Part shown: positions 17,324-25,112 of the stretch, piece after piece
How positions within the stretch are numbered: the stretch's first letter is position 1
How the letters are laid out: each line of letters begins with the position of its first letter
Source: SZUA-584 sp964441275
GTDB lineage: Bacteria; Bacillota; Clostridia; Christensenellales; SZUA-584
Direction of reading: 5' to 3'
Length of the DNA stretch: 64,000 nt
Assembly (NCBI GenBank): GCA_964441275.1
Contig: CAYTUG010000003.1
Coordinates: forward strand, 45,608 to 109,607
Notes under the pieces: model-generated
Told to the model about the DNA's origin: nothing
What the model saw: the letters and a program-made list of their open reading frames with translations, nothing else
Databases searched by the model: none
Program-made: the position numbers and the translations under genes

Positions 17324-18007
17324 CTAAGCGGATACGTTTGGATCGATTTGGGCGGAAAGACGCGATTTTAATGATTTTATCATCTTATTGACGGGCGGCA
17401 AAGCGGTTATCGCCATGCAGATTGCTAAGTCCACAAGCGCAAAAGAATTGTAGGCAATTGAATAAACATATGCGTTTTGGTCTTGCGGTGCAAAATGCGC
17501 GAAAAACACGGCGCCTGATATTACATGCAGCGCAAAACGCAGCACCCCGGCAAGCAACATTCCGGGTATAATGTGTTTGCGAAAAACCCCGGCCAATCCG
17601 AGCACCGTAAAAGCCGCAATGTAATCGATAATAAGCTGCGCCCAGTGTATTACATAAAGGTCTTGCAGGCATTGCAGAAACCCGTATGCAAGCCCTACAA
17701 TAAGCCCCTTAGGCGTACCGTAAACGTAGGCGAAAAGCATTATGGGCAGCATACTTGCGGGCGTTACCGTTCCGCCCTGGGGCATTTTCCACAGCCTTAT
17801 AAAAGAAAGCAGAAATGCGAGCGCAAGGCACATGGCCGCAACGGAAAGTTCGCGGATTGTCCAGGCGCTTTTTGTTTCGCCCTTTTTGCGTATCAGAAGC
17901 GCTGCGCCAAGCACAAAAATAAGCCCCGCCGCAATCAGCACAAATGTGCGATTAGCTTCGAAAAATGCGCTGAAGTCTAAACTGAATTGCTCTAAGTTGT
18001 TTTCCAT
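17324..18007 (-). CDS. thiT: ECF transporter S component for thiamine (ThiT)
   Basis: This 227-residue membrane protein is the substrate-capture subunit of an energy-coupling-factor transporter. An extra N-terminal span (about 19-39) precedes the ThiT core. The core contains MPQGGTVTPASMLP, the segment that lines the thiamine pocket in known ThiT proteins, and YGFLQCLQD. The shared EcfA/EcfT energising module is not in the window. A TPP riboswitch with its own terminator stands upstream, which fixes the substrate as thiamine or a derivative. The ATG follows AGAGG. Confidence 0.93.
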   Translation of the reverse strand: MENNLEQFSLDFSAFFEANRTFVLIAAGLIFVLGAALLIRKKGETKSAWTIRELSVAAMCLALAFLLSFIRLWKMPQGGTVTPASMLPIMLFAYVYGTPKGLIVGLAYGFLQCLQDLYVIHWAQLIIDYIAAFTVLGLAGVFRKHIIPGMLLAGVLRFALHVISGAVFFAHFAPQDQNAYVYSIAYNSFALVDLAICMAITALPPVNKMIKSLKSRLSAQIDPNVSA

Positions 18008-18095
18008 AGAATATACCTCTTTAAATTATTCCGCCAAGAGGTTGTAAAAAGACTGCTGATAGAAAAGAGGACATACCGCAGCATATCCCCTTTTT

Positions 18096-18126
18096 AAAAG
18101 CAAAAACCTGTGGCGCCGCACAGGTT
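18096..18126 (-). terminator. Riboswitch expression-platform terminator
   Basis: On the minus strand there is AACCTGTG, a 6-base loop and CACAGGTT, followed by TTTGCTTTT. It starts about 12 bases after the TPP aptamer and about 90 bases before thiT, so TPP binding would favour this hairpin and stop transcription. Confidence 0.85.
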
Positions 18127-18129
18127 ATA

Positions 18130-18224
18130 TTGTCTTTGCTTCCCTGCGTTGGAATTACCCAACAGGTTCAAAGGGTTTTGCGCTTTGCGCATCTCAGCCT
18201 AAAAGGCACCCCCAGCGGTCAATG
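18130..18224 (-). ncRNA. TPP riboswitch (THI element)
   Basis: Read on the minus strand, the conserved core appears in order: GGGGGTGCC, GGCTGAGAT, a variable P3 stem made from TGCGC-AAA-GCGCA, ACCCTTTGAACCTG, GGGTAATTCCAACGCAGGGAAG. These are the CUGAGA pyrimidine-sensing and pyrophosphate-sensing elements of the thiamine pyrophosphate aptamer. The outer ends of helix P1 are approximate. Transcription should begin only a few bases before the aptamer. Confidence 0.97.
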
Positions 18225-18226
18225 CA

Positions 18227-18255
18227 ATTATATAACTTTTGGGAGGGGGTGTCAA
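18227..18255 (-). promoter_or_regulatory. Consensus sigma-A promoter for the riboswitch-thiT unit
   Basis: TTGACA, 17 bases and TATAAT match consensus at all twelve positions. A promoter this strong fits control exerted afterwards by the riboswitch. Confidence 0.92.
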
Positions 18256-18626
18256 CACTAATAGAGAGCAACGCTTCCCAAAACATTTTAACGCTGTTCG
18301 GGATAAGTTGGGCAAGCTAATTGTTTGGTGAACACAAGCGCTTGTTCAAGTTTGACGGCAGGCTATTTAGCTTTTTCACAATTGAATAAAAGCTGACTGC
18401 CAACGCGTTTTTGTAATTTTACGGCCCTTAAAGAGAATCCGCATATCGTTTAAGGAAAGCTATAGCTTTAAAAGCCCTCCAAACAAACGCCTGCCCTATA
18501 ATTGAGCGGATTAGCAGGCGCTAAATATTCATACGGTTACATACTTGATACATTATTGGAAGAATGCCGGAACAGAAGTTGCGCGGCATTGTTTTATCCT
18601 ATACAATAAACGCGGAGGCGATAATT
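18256..18626. other. Gap of about 370 bases upstream of the YfbR-like gene
   Basis: No gene was found. The only notable structure is an inverted repeat, CGCCTGC at 18488-18494 and GCAGGCG at 18514-18520, with no T-tract after it. The promoter for the downstream gene was not identified with confidence. Confidence 0.5.
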
Positions 18627-19205
18627 ATGTCCCATTTTTTTGGTTTTATGGCAAGGATGAAGCATATAAAGCGCTGGGGCCTTATGCGCAACACGAGGGA
18701 AGAAAACATACAGGAACATTCGCTTCAAGCCGCTATGATAGCGCATGCGTTGGCGGTTATTAAAAATAAGATTTTCGGCGGAAATGTTGACGAGAAAAAA
18801 GTTATGGCTGTTGCTGTGTACCATGAGGCGGGAGAGGTAATAACAGGCGATTTGGCGACTCCCATAAAATACTTTAGCCCCGAGATAATATCCGCGTACA
18901 AAAAGATAGAGAATATAGCGGAAAAAAAGTTAGTAGCCATGCTGCCAAAACAAATCCGTAAAGAGTATGAAGAATTGATACTAAACCGGGAAGACGATGC
19001 CGAAGTTTTTGCTATTGTTAAAGCCGCAGACAAAATATGCGCGTATTTAAAATGCATCGAAGAACTTTCGGCGGGGAACACCGAATTTGCCAAAGCGGAG
19101 AAAGCCATAAGCAAAGCAATTGACGAGATAAAAACGCCGGAAGTTGAATACTTTTTGAAAACGTTCGTGCCAAGCTTTTCGCTTACTATTGACGAGCTAA
19201 ACTGA
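18627..19205 (+). CDS. yfbR: YfbR-like HD-domain 5'-nucleotidase
   Basis: This 192-residue HD-superfamily protein aligns with the 5'-deoxynucleotidase YfbR: H31 in QEHSLQAA, H66 in YHEAGEV followed by VITGDLATPIKYF, and D135 in KAADKI sit at the same spacing as the metal ligands of the E. coli enzyme. The normally invariant aspartate after the second histidine is a glutamate (E67), so metal binding may be altered. The likely role is dephosphorylating dNMPs. I chose the ATG at 18627, preceded by GGAGGCG; upstream in-frame codons have no site. The stop overlaps the start of the next gene. Confidence 0.85.
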   Translation: MSHFFGFMARMKHIKRWGLMRNTREENIQEHSLQAAMIAHALAVIKNKIFGGNVDEKKVMAVAVYHEAGEVITGDLATPIKYFSPEIISAYKKIENIAEKKLVAMLPKQIRKEYEELILNREDDAEVFAIVKAADKICAYLKCIEELSAGNTEFAKAEKAISKAIDEIKTPEVEYFLKTFVPSFSLTIDELN

Positions 19206-19945
19206 TGAGAGTGAATAAAACAGCAATAATTACGGGCGCCGCAACGGGCATAGGAAGACAGACGGCATTGGTGCTTGCCAAAGAAGGGTATTGCGTTGCA
19301 GTGCATTATAACAAAAGCGAATCCGGGGCAAAAACGCTATGCGAAAGTATTGCGGGCGGCGGCGGGCGCGCTTTTGCGATAAAAGCTGACCTTATAGATC
19401 AAAAACAAGCGCAATTTATGGTTGAAAGGGCAAAGCAGGTTTTCGGGCGTATTGATGTGCTTGTAAACAATGCGGGAGCGGCGCAGCAAAAGATGTTTTG
19501 CGATATTACGGCTCAAGATTGGGAATACATTTTTGCGGCAAACGTGAACAGTACGTTTTACTGCTGCAAGGCTGCGTTGCCTTATATGATTGCGGATAAA
19601 AGCGGAAGCATTGTAAATGTGTCTTCCGTTTGGGGACAGGCAGGCGCATCGTGCGAAGTGCATTATTCCGCGGCGAAAGCGGCGGTTATAGGGCTGACCC
19701 GCGCGCTCGCAAAAGAGGTGGGGCGCTCGGGGGTGCGCGTAAATTGCGTTGCGCCGGGGGTAATCGACACACAAATGACAAGCTGTTTAGAAGAAGAAAC
19801 AAAACGTGAGCTTTCAATGCAAACGCCGTTGAACAGGATGGGCAGCGCATATGAAACCGCTCAGGCAATTTGTTTTTTAGCGTCAGATAAAGCCGCCTAT
19901 ATTACGGGGCAGGTTTTGAGTGTGAACGGTGGATTTTACATATAA
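19205..19945 (+). CDS. Short-chain dehydrogenase/reductase (FabG-like)
   Basis: This 246-residue Rossmann-fold oxidoreductase has the NAD(P) motif TGAATGIG (about 10-17), NNAGAA, a catalytic serine in NVSSVWGQ, and YSAAKAAVIGLTRALAKE with the Y-x3-K pair. The C-terminal LASDKAAYITGQVLSVNGG matches the FabG group (3-oxoacyl-ACP reductase). It is not next to other fatty-acid genes, so the true substrate is open. It overlaps the YfbR-like gene by one base and is likely translated from the same message. Confidence 0.88.
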   Translation: MRVNKTAIITGAATGIGRQTALVLAKEGYCVAVHYNKSESGAKTLCESIAGGGGRAFAIKADLIDQKQAQFMVERAKQVFGRIDVLVNNAGAAQQKMFCDITAQDWEYIFAANVNSTFYCCKAALPYMIADKSGSIVNVSSVWGQAGASCEVHYSAAKAAVIGLTRALAKEVGRSGVRVNCVAPGVIDTQMTSCLEEETKRELSMQTPLNRMGSAYETAQAICFLASDKAAYITGQVLSVNGGFYI

Positions 19946-19974
19946 AAAAAAGCGCATTGGCGGACTGATATACA

Positions 19975-20649
19975 CTATGAAAAACTGCCCGAATCAACAA
20001 GCTTTTCCAACTTAAATTTAACGCGCTGCAAAGCATTGTCAACAGATTTAACGCTGCGCTCAAGCTCGCCCGCAATTTCAAAATATGATTTGCCGTCAAG
20101 ATATTTTTTTAAAACCGCAAGCTCGAGAGGCGATAAGATCTTTGCGATTTTCGATTCTCTGGTGTTAAAATCTTCCTGACCTATAATTATGTCTTCCGGA
20201 TTGGTTATTTTGTTACACGATATAACGTCTATCAGCATACGGTCGGATTCGTCATCGTATGCCGGTTTGTTTAAAGATACATAGGTGTTTAAAGGTTTAT
20301 GCTTTTGCCTTGTTGCGGTTTTTATTGCCGTTATTATCTGACGGGTAATACAAAGCTCTGCAAAAGCGCGAAAAGACGCAAGCTTAGAAGAACGAAAATC
20401 ACGAATGGCCTTATAAAGCCCAATCATGCCTTCTTGTACTATATCTTCTTTGTCCGCACCTATAAGAAAGTAGGAGCGAGCCTTGGCTCTTACAAAATTT
20501 TTGTATTTGTTGAGCAGGTATTCAAGCGCGTCTCCGTTACAGTTGCGCGCAAGTTCTGCCACTGCCTCGTCCGTTAAGTTTTCGTAATCTGTTTGAGCCT
20601 TCTTTGAAGAGCAGCATAAAGAAGCCAAATCCTGACTTGAAGTTGCCAA
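19975..20649 (-). CDS. sigH: RNA polymerase sigma-H factor
   Basis: This 224-residue sigma-70-type factor has region 2 (GADKEDIVQEGMIGLYKAIRD) at about 74-94 and region 4 (SYFEIAGELERSVKSVDNALQR) near the end. In sporulating Firmicutes SigH directs the transition-state and early sporulation genes. The gene order upstream, mrnC-thyX-rlmB-rae1, matches the Bacillus sigH neighbourhood and supports the call. The start is TTG at 20649 with GGAGG at a good distance. Confidence 0.93.
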   Translation of the reverse strand: MATSSQDLASLCCSSKKAQTDYENLTDEAVAELARNCNGDALEYLLNKYKNFVRAKARSYFLIGADKEDIVQEGMIGLYKAIRDFRSSKLASFRAFAELCITRQIITAIKTATRQKHKPLNTYVSLNKPAYDDESDRMLIDVISCNKITNPEDIIIGQEDFNTRESKIAKILSPLELAVLKKYLDGKSYFEIAGELERSVKSVDNALQRVKFKLEKLVDSGSFS

Positions 20650-20687
20650 AATAAATCCTCCGGTACTATAGCTTATACACTAAAATT

Positions 20688-20716
20688 ATTATATAGATTG
20701 TCTGATACACCGTCAA
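20688..20716 (-). promoter_or_regulatory. Sigma-A promoter for sigH
   Basis: On the minus strand there is TTGACG, 17 bases and TATAAT. It lies between rae1 and sigH, giving sigH expression independent of the upstream genes. Confidence 0.82.
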
Positions 20717-20752
20717 CACATACATGTATGTATAAGGGGCATATTTGAAATT

Positions 20753-21202
20753 TTATTCAATGGAATCTAATTCAAGCCGCCTTTTTAAAGACCGCCCTTC
20801 AAGTGAGCTAATATGAAACTTATCAATATGTTTTTCCCGCTCCGCATCTATTAGCGCTTTTAATTCGGCAGGGGTTATGCGCACAGCGCCCGACCAAAAG
20901 ACCGAAAGCTGTTCTAAGTAGTCGGCTGTGACAACTTTTTGGGGTGTGGCCGATGTTTTGATAAGCCTTTGTATGTGCGTATCCGCCGTTACACCAAAAG
21001 AGGTATATACAACATCTATTAATCCATAGCGTTCTTCGTGGGCATTTTTACGGACGCGATAGCCGTCAAACACGACTGTTATCTGTTCGTTGGAATACCC
21101 CGCATAATTATCAAGTATATCGAGCAGCCGGACGCGCGCCGCTTCAAGACTGTGCGAATAAAGCCCCCACGCAAAAACAACGTTATAGCCGTCAACTATC
21201 AT
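20753..21202 (-). CDS. rae1: NYN-domain endoribonuclease Rae1 (YacP)
   Basis: This 149-residue PIN/NYN nuclease begins MIVDGYNVVFAW with the first catalytic aspartate at residue 4 and contains TVVFDGYRV and KVVTADYLEQ with further acidic residues. Bacillus Rae1 cleaves mRNA in the ribosomal A site. This version is somewhat shorter than the Bacillus protein. It overlaps the rlmB stop by 11 bases. Confidence 0.88.
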   Translation of the reverse strand: MIVDGYNVVFAWGLYSHSLEAARVRLLDILDNYAGYSNEQITVVFDGYRVRKNAHEERYGLIDVVYTSFGVTADTHIQRLIKTSATPQKVVTADYLEQLSVFWSGAVRITPAELKALIDAEREKHIDKFHISSLEGRSLKRRLELDSIE

Positions 21203-21950
21203 TTTGCAAGTCCTGCCTTGTTTTTTCGTACATAAGTATTGCCGCGGCTACGGCCGCATTGAAAGAGCCTGTCTTGCCCTTCATGGGTATTCTTGCAATA
21301 TGGTCGCATTTTTCCCGCACAAGAAACGAGAGTCCGGCGCCCTCCGAGCCAATAACAAGCGCAACAGCACCCTTAAGGTCTATAGAAGCCGCCTTTTTTC
21401 CGTCCGTGTCCGCGCCTACCACCCATATGTTTTTTTCCTTTAACATTTCAATGGTTGTTACTATATTGGTGACTTTAGCTATAGGCAAGGTTTCGGCAGC
21501 GCCCGAAGATACTTTAAACACTACAGACGAAAGAGACGCGCTGCGGCGCTTTCCTATTATTATTCCGTGGGCGCCCAATACCTCCGCACTGCGTATAATC
21601 GAACCTAAGTTGCCTTCATCGGTAATCCCGTCAAGTATAATTATGAACGGCAGTTCACCGCGCTTTTGCGCCAACAACAGAATATCTTCAACATTTGCAT
21701 AATCTTTTGCGGCGGTTATTGCAATTACGCCTTGGTGGTTGGCCGCCCGGCCATCGTGTCCGTAAGGCATTGCAAGGCTGTCAAGCTTGCGCCTGTCGGC
21801 GCGTACAATTGTTATATGATTTTGTGCCGCAAGCGTCAATATCTCGCGTATGCTCGGGTCATTAAGCTCTTTTGACACTATTAACTTATCAATAGAGCGC
21901 GCTTGACGTATGGCGGATTTTACCGGGTTTCTGCCATAGACTATATCCAT
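21192..21950 (-). CDS. rlmB: 23S rRNA 2'-O-methyltransferase, RlmB/TrmH family
   Basis: This 252-residue SPOUT methyltransferase has an N-terminal L30e-like RNA-binding part starting MDIVYGRNPVKSAI, then motif 1 DEGNLGSIIRSAEVLGAHG, motif 2 VALVIGSEGAGLS and motif 3 IPMKGKTGSFNAAVAAAI, which form the trefoil-knot SAM site. The exact rRNA target (G2251 in E. coli) is assumed from the family. It begins 3 bases after the thyX stop. Confidence 0.92.
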   Translation of the reverse strand: MDIVYGRNPVKSAIRQARSIDKLIVSKELNDPSIREILTLAAQNHITIVRADRRKLDSLAMPYGHDGRAANHQGVIAITAAKDYANVEDILLLAQKRGELPFIIILDGITDEGNLGSIIRSAEVLGAHGIIIGKRRSASLSSVVFKVSSGAAETLPIAKVTNIVTTIEMLKEKNIWVVGADTDGKKAASIDLKGAVALVIGSEGAGLSFLVREKCDHIARIPMKGKTGSFNAAVAAAILMYEKTRQDLQNDS

Positions 21951-21953
21951 AAA

Positions 21954-22694
21954 CTATAAAACGCCTTTCAATAAAGCTTTGTGCTGTTTTTTTATTTGCG
22001 CGGATTTTCCGCAGCTTTTTTTGCCTTCGCTGCAAGCCCCCCGCACACAAGCAGGCCCTGCCGATTCAAACAGCGCAGGAGCGGCGGCAACAGCAAGTTT
22101 GAGCATGCTCCAGGCAAGTGCGCGGATCTCCCATTGCGCGCGATTACAGCACCGCAGAGAAAAAAAGTGAAGAAGCTCACGCGCATTCATGGTTAGCATC
22201 ATGCGCGTTTCACATGCGCCGGGCAGTACAAAACGCGCATCTTCGTTGGACGCTTCGCCCTCGCACCCAAGCGCAGCTTTCCATTCGTTGTACCATTGCA
22301 AGATAGTATCCATCTGCAATCTAAATTTATCCGCCGCTTCGGAACCCAATTCTTTTATCGCGGGCGGTATTATATATCCAAAGCCGGTTTTAGAATAACT
22401 GACATAGCGTTGAGATTGCACCGAAAAGCTTGCAATCCTATGGCGGGTTATCTGCGCTAACAACGTGCGCGATACACCCTCGATTCCAAATGTAAAACTT
22501 GCGTGCTCAACAGTTGAAAGGTGGCCTATATCAACAATATGAGCAATAAATTCTTTAGCTTTTTGCGCGGGCAGGCTTAGCTTTATATCTTCTATATTTG
22601 CCGGGCTATAACAAAGCCTTGCTCCCATGGCTGCAAGTTTTTCCGCTTCGGGCGTATAAGATAACAGCGTGACCGATTGTTTGACCTCTGGCAT
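21954..22694 (-). CDS. thyX: Flavin-dependent thymidylate synthase
   Basis: This 246-residue enzyme makes dTMP using FAD, NADPH and methylene-tetrahydrofolate. The ThyX motif R-H-R-x7-S-x-R-Y appears as RHRIASFSVQSQRY near residues 81-94, with the LSTVEHASFTF and ETRMMLTMNARELLHFF segments around it. The start giving MPEVKQSV has AAGGGGGG just upstream, overlapping the mrnC stop region. The C-terminal tail is longer and cysteine-containing (CVRGACSEGKKSCG), which is not conserved in ThyX. Confidence 0.95.
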   Translation of the reverse strand: MPEVKQSVTLLSYTPEAEKLAAMGARLCYSPANIEDIKLSLPAQKAKEFIAHIVDIGHLSTVEHASFTFGIEGVSRTLLAQITRHRIASFSVQSQRYVSYSKTGFGYIIPPAIKELGSEAADKFRLQMDTILQWYNEWKAALGCEGEASNEDARFVLPGACETRMMLTMNARELLHFFSLRCCNRAQWEIRALAWSMLKLAVAAAPALFESAGPACVRGACSEGKKSCGKSAQIKKQHKALLKGVL

Positions 22695-22695
22695 T

Positions 22696-23115
22696 TTAGC
22701 CCCCCTTAAAGAAATGCGCAATTATGACTGCAAAAAGCTCGTCCGTCCTTGCGGTATTGGCTGTTAAAAAAAGATACCCCATAACCGCCTCGATAGCTGT
22801 CGCCAAAGAATATTCTTTTGGGCAAGCGTTTTTGGGCGGTGTTGATTTTGAATTGCGTCCAAGCGCAAATATCTCTTTTTCACGTTCCGTCAACATTGGC
22901 AGCAGCAGCATAGCCGCTTGTGCTTGCGCTTTTGCGTTTACCACTTCGCATGAAAGGGTATGCAGCTTGTTTATGCGTCCCATTTTATTCTTTACAAGAT
23001 AAGCGCGAACATACATATCAAAAACGGTATCGCCCATGTAAGCAAGCAGCAGGGGCGACAGTTCGCGTATTTTTATTTCATCCAATGCCCGCAACGACAC
23101 GCCGTATTTATCCAT
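22696..23115 (-). CDS. mrnC: Mini-ribonuclease III
   Basis: This 139-residue RNase III-fold nuclease lacks the dsRNA-binding domain and matures 23S rRNA ends in Firmicutes. The signature LAYMGDTVFDMYVRAYLV and the second acidic site AIEAVMGYLFL are present. I chose the ATG at 23115. The open frame allows another ATG 30 bases earlier, but the -10 box at 23123-23128 lies between the two, so only the inner start can be on the transcript. No ribosome site precedes it, and the predicted RNA begins at or next to the start codon. Confidence 0.88.
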   Translation of the reverse strand: MDKYGVSLRALDEIKIRELSPLLLAYMGDTVFDMYVRAYLVKNKMGRINKLHTLSCEVVNAKAQAQAAMLLLPMLTEREKEIFALGRNSKSTPPKNACPKEYSLATAIEAVMGYLFLTANTARTDELFAVIIAHFFKGG

Positions 23116-23122
23116 CAAATTA

Positions 23123-23152
23123 ATTATAGCATAAGCAAAGCGCATACAACAA
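23123..23152 (-). promoter_or_regulatory. Promoter for mrnC giving a probably leaderless transcript
   Basis: On the minus strand there is TTGTTG, 18 bases and consensus TATAAT. Only 7 bases separate the -10 box from the ATG of mrnC, so the first transcribed base should be at the start codon. Confidence 0.65.
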
Positions 23153-23239
23153 TGAGTTGATATTAAAATGGGTATGCTTTATATGTTTGCGATGCATACC
23201 GGATAAAGATGCTGCTAAAAATAGATTTAGAGGTATCAA

Positions 23240-23590
23240 ATGAAAAACAAAATAAAAAAGGCCGCACTTGGGTTAGTGTCAGGGCTAATCGCCGGGCTTT
23301 TGGGCTCGGGCGGGGGTATTGCGGTAGTAGAAGGGCTTGAACGGTTCGGGGTTGAAGAAAAGCGCGCTCACGCCGCTTCGATTGCTGTTATATTCCCCGT
23401 TTCAGCATTGACCGCGGCAATGTACGGAATGGGAGGTTACGTGCCCTTTTGGCCTACCCTATGGCTGTGCGTTGGCGCGGCGTTGGGCGGCATCGCCGGT
23501 GCATTTTTGCTCAGACGGATAAGCGTCAGGCTGCTTAACAATATTTTTACGCTGCTTATCGCCGGCTCGGGTGTTTGGATGCTGTTTTGA
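23240..23590 (+). CDS. TauE/SafE permease, N-terminal half protein
   Basis: This 116-residue membrane protein with about four spans matches one half of the TauE/SafE anion-permease family (VSGLIAGLLGSGGGIAVV near the start is the conserved G-x-G-G-G loop). The partner half is encoded immediately downstream with an overlap. AGAGG precedes the ATG. The substrate is unknown; sulfite, sulfonate or other organic anions are typical. Confidence 0.82.
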   Translation: MKNKIKKAALGLVSGLIAGLLGSGGGIAVVEGLERFGVEEKRAHAASIAVIFPVSALTAAMYGMGGYVPFWPTLWLCVGAALGGIAGAFLLRRISVRLLNNIFTLLIAGSGVWMLF

Positions 23591-23952
23591 TTTATGCGCT
23601 TTTGGGCATCGCTTTCGGATTAATAGGCGGTATGGGGTTTGGGGGCGGAATAGTTCTTATACCCGCACTGGTGTTGATAATGGGCAAAGACCAACTCGGC
23701 GCACAGGGGATGACGCTTTTCGCATACTTGCCTATGGCGGCTTGCGCGCTGTTTTTGCATATAACCAATAAAAGGATTCGGGTTGCCCCGACTGTAATCA
23801 TAACTATATTTGGCTGCATCGGCGGTATCGCGGGATATTTGACCGCCTCTGTAATAGCCGCAAATGTATTGCGCATAATTTTCGGTCTTTTTTTGGTGGT
23901 TACGGCGCTTGTACGCATATGGCGGCACGAGTTAAGCAAAAAGGTAAAATAA
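23575..23952 (+). CDS. TauE/SafE permease, C-terminal half protein
   Basis: This 125-residue membrane protein repeats the family loop as FGLIGGMGFGGGIVLIPALVL at about 11-31, so it resembles the first half and the two together make one full-length permease of about 240 residues. The start is uncertain: TTG at 23575, or TTG at 23587, which overlaps the upstream stop as TTGA. Either way the genes are translationally coupled. Such paired half-genes recur in Clostridia, so this is probably a functional pair rather than a broken gene. Confidence 0.78.
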   Translation: MDAVLIYALLGIAFGLIGGMGFGGGIVLIPALVLIMGKDQLGAQGMTLFAYLPMAACALFLHITNKRIRVAPTVIITIFGCIGGIAGYLTASVIAANVLRIIFGLFLVVTALVRIWRHELSKKVK

Positions 23953-24391
23953 AACTAAATAATGGTGCGCGGCAAAGCCGGGCTGAAGCAATAGCAATAT
24001 GTGGTATGGTTTAGCGCACTATCATTATAATTAAGAACGCTACGATTTTTATGTTGTGCGATATAAGAATTAACGGCAAACAATGATATAAACGTACTGT
24101 TTGTTGCTATATATATAGATTGTTATGCTATTTACAAAGAATGTGAACGGTGATATTATAATTTGTAAGAATGCGCTTTTAAACTCGATTCTTGCAGTAA
24201 TACCATGTTAAACGAAGGGTTTTGCGTACATTAAGTTTTATATGGATTTATTATACTAAGATATATAAAGGGCTATAAATAAGCAATGCACTATTTTTCG
24301 CAATATGTATGCAATAAGACGTATTAAAACATCTTTAATATAAAACACCGTTTACAGCATTTGCGAGTAAATATTACGGGGAGGGTATAAA
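23953..24391. other. 439-base AT-rich gap upstream of the sigma cassette
   Basis: No gene was found. A possible promoter TTTACA-17-TATTAT lies at 24131-24159, about 230 bases before the first gene of the cassette, which would leave a long untranslated leader. The leader is AT-rich without an obvious strong hairpin. This is the longest gene-free stretch in the window. Confidence 0.5.
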
Positions 24392-24712
24392 ATGCTCTTG
24401 GATGCCAACTTTGATGAAGAACACGTCAGGTGGGAAGTTAATCTGTATGGCGAAGTCGATATTTATAATGCTGAAAGCCTCAAAAGCGAGCTTCACGCTT
24501 TAATTGATGAAAAAAAGGCTGATATTGTTTTAGATTGCGCAAATTTAAAATACATTGATTCAACAGGGCTCGGGGTGCTGGTAAGCGCTTTAAAAAAGGT
24601 CAAAGAAGCCGAAAAACAGATTAGTATAATTAACTTAAAACCATACATCGCAAAAATCTTCACATTAACGGGGATGGATAAAATTTTTACAATAGGAGTG
24701 AGCAGCAGGTGA
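24392..24712 (+). CDS. STAS-domain anti-sigma factor antagonist
   Basis: This 106-residue protein of the RsbV/SpoIIAA type has the conserved LKYIDSTGLGVLVSALK, in which S57 is the expected phosphorylation site. Unphosphorylated, such proteins bind the anti-sigma kinase and free the sigma factor. The ATG follows GGGGAGGG. It is the first gene of a cassette with a kinase-like protein and a SigB-type factor. Confidence 0.93.
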   Translation: MLLDANFDEEHVRWEVNLYGEVDIYNAESLKSELHALIDEKKADIVLDCANLKYIDSTGLGVLVSALKKVKEAEKQISIINLKPYIAKIFTLTGMDKIFTIGVSSR

Positions 24713-25080
24713 ACACAGATATTGTAAGCCTAAGCGTTCCCGCAAAACCCGATTATATACTTGCCGTGCGGCTTGTGGTTTCAGCCGTCGCCGAACGGGC
24801 GGGTTTTAATATAGAAGACATTGAAGATTTAAAAGTTGCGAGTGCGGAAGCGTGCACCATGTTGCTAACGTCCGAACCGGAATTAATTCAGCTTTTCATA
24901 ACGGTTGGCGATGGTATTAGTATAGAATTTTGTGCTGACGGCGCAAATGCGGAACAAGAAACTGATAACGAGTTAAGCCAATATTTATTAGGCGCATTGG
25001 TTGACGATTGTGATTTTTTATACGAGGGCAGCGTTTTAAATAAAATAAGATTTAAAAAAAGTTGTTATAAAACGGGTTGA
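24709..25080 (+). CDS. Degenerate RsbW/SpoIIAB-like protein
   Basis: This 123-residue protein sits where the anti-sigma kinase gene normally stands, and its N-terminal half resembles RsbW (IEDIEDLKVASAEACTMLL). In the N box, E47 is kept but the magnesium-binding asparagine is replaced by M51. The G1 loop is reduced to CADGANAEQ and no G2 glycine motif follows, so ATP binding and kinase activity are unlikely. It may still bind sigma or the STAS protein, or it may be a scaffold. The GTG start overlaps the previous stop by 4 bases. Confidence 0.72.
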   Translation: MNTDIVSLSVPAKPDYILAVRLVVSAVAERAGFNIEDIEDLKVASAEACTMLLTSEPELIQLFITVGDGISIEFCADGANAEQETDNELSQYLLGALVDDCDFLYEGSVLNKIRFKKSCYKTG

Positions 25081-25112
25081 AATTGGTTTAGCCTTGGTAT
25101 TTAAGGAAGGTT

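Noticed and set aside
18488..18520. Inverted repeat CGCCTGC...GCAGGCG as a terminator
   Set aside because: There is no T-run on either side and no gene end nearby in the right orientation.
24216..24232. Shared AAGGGTTTTGCG string near 24216 and 26396 as a regulatory motif
   Set aside because: It also occurs inside the TPP aptamer at about 18172; no consistent -35 partner is present, so it looks like coincidence.
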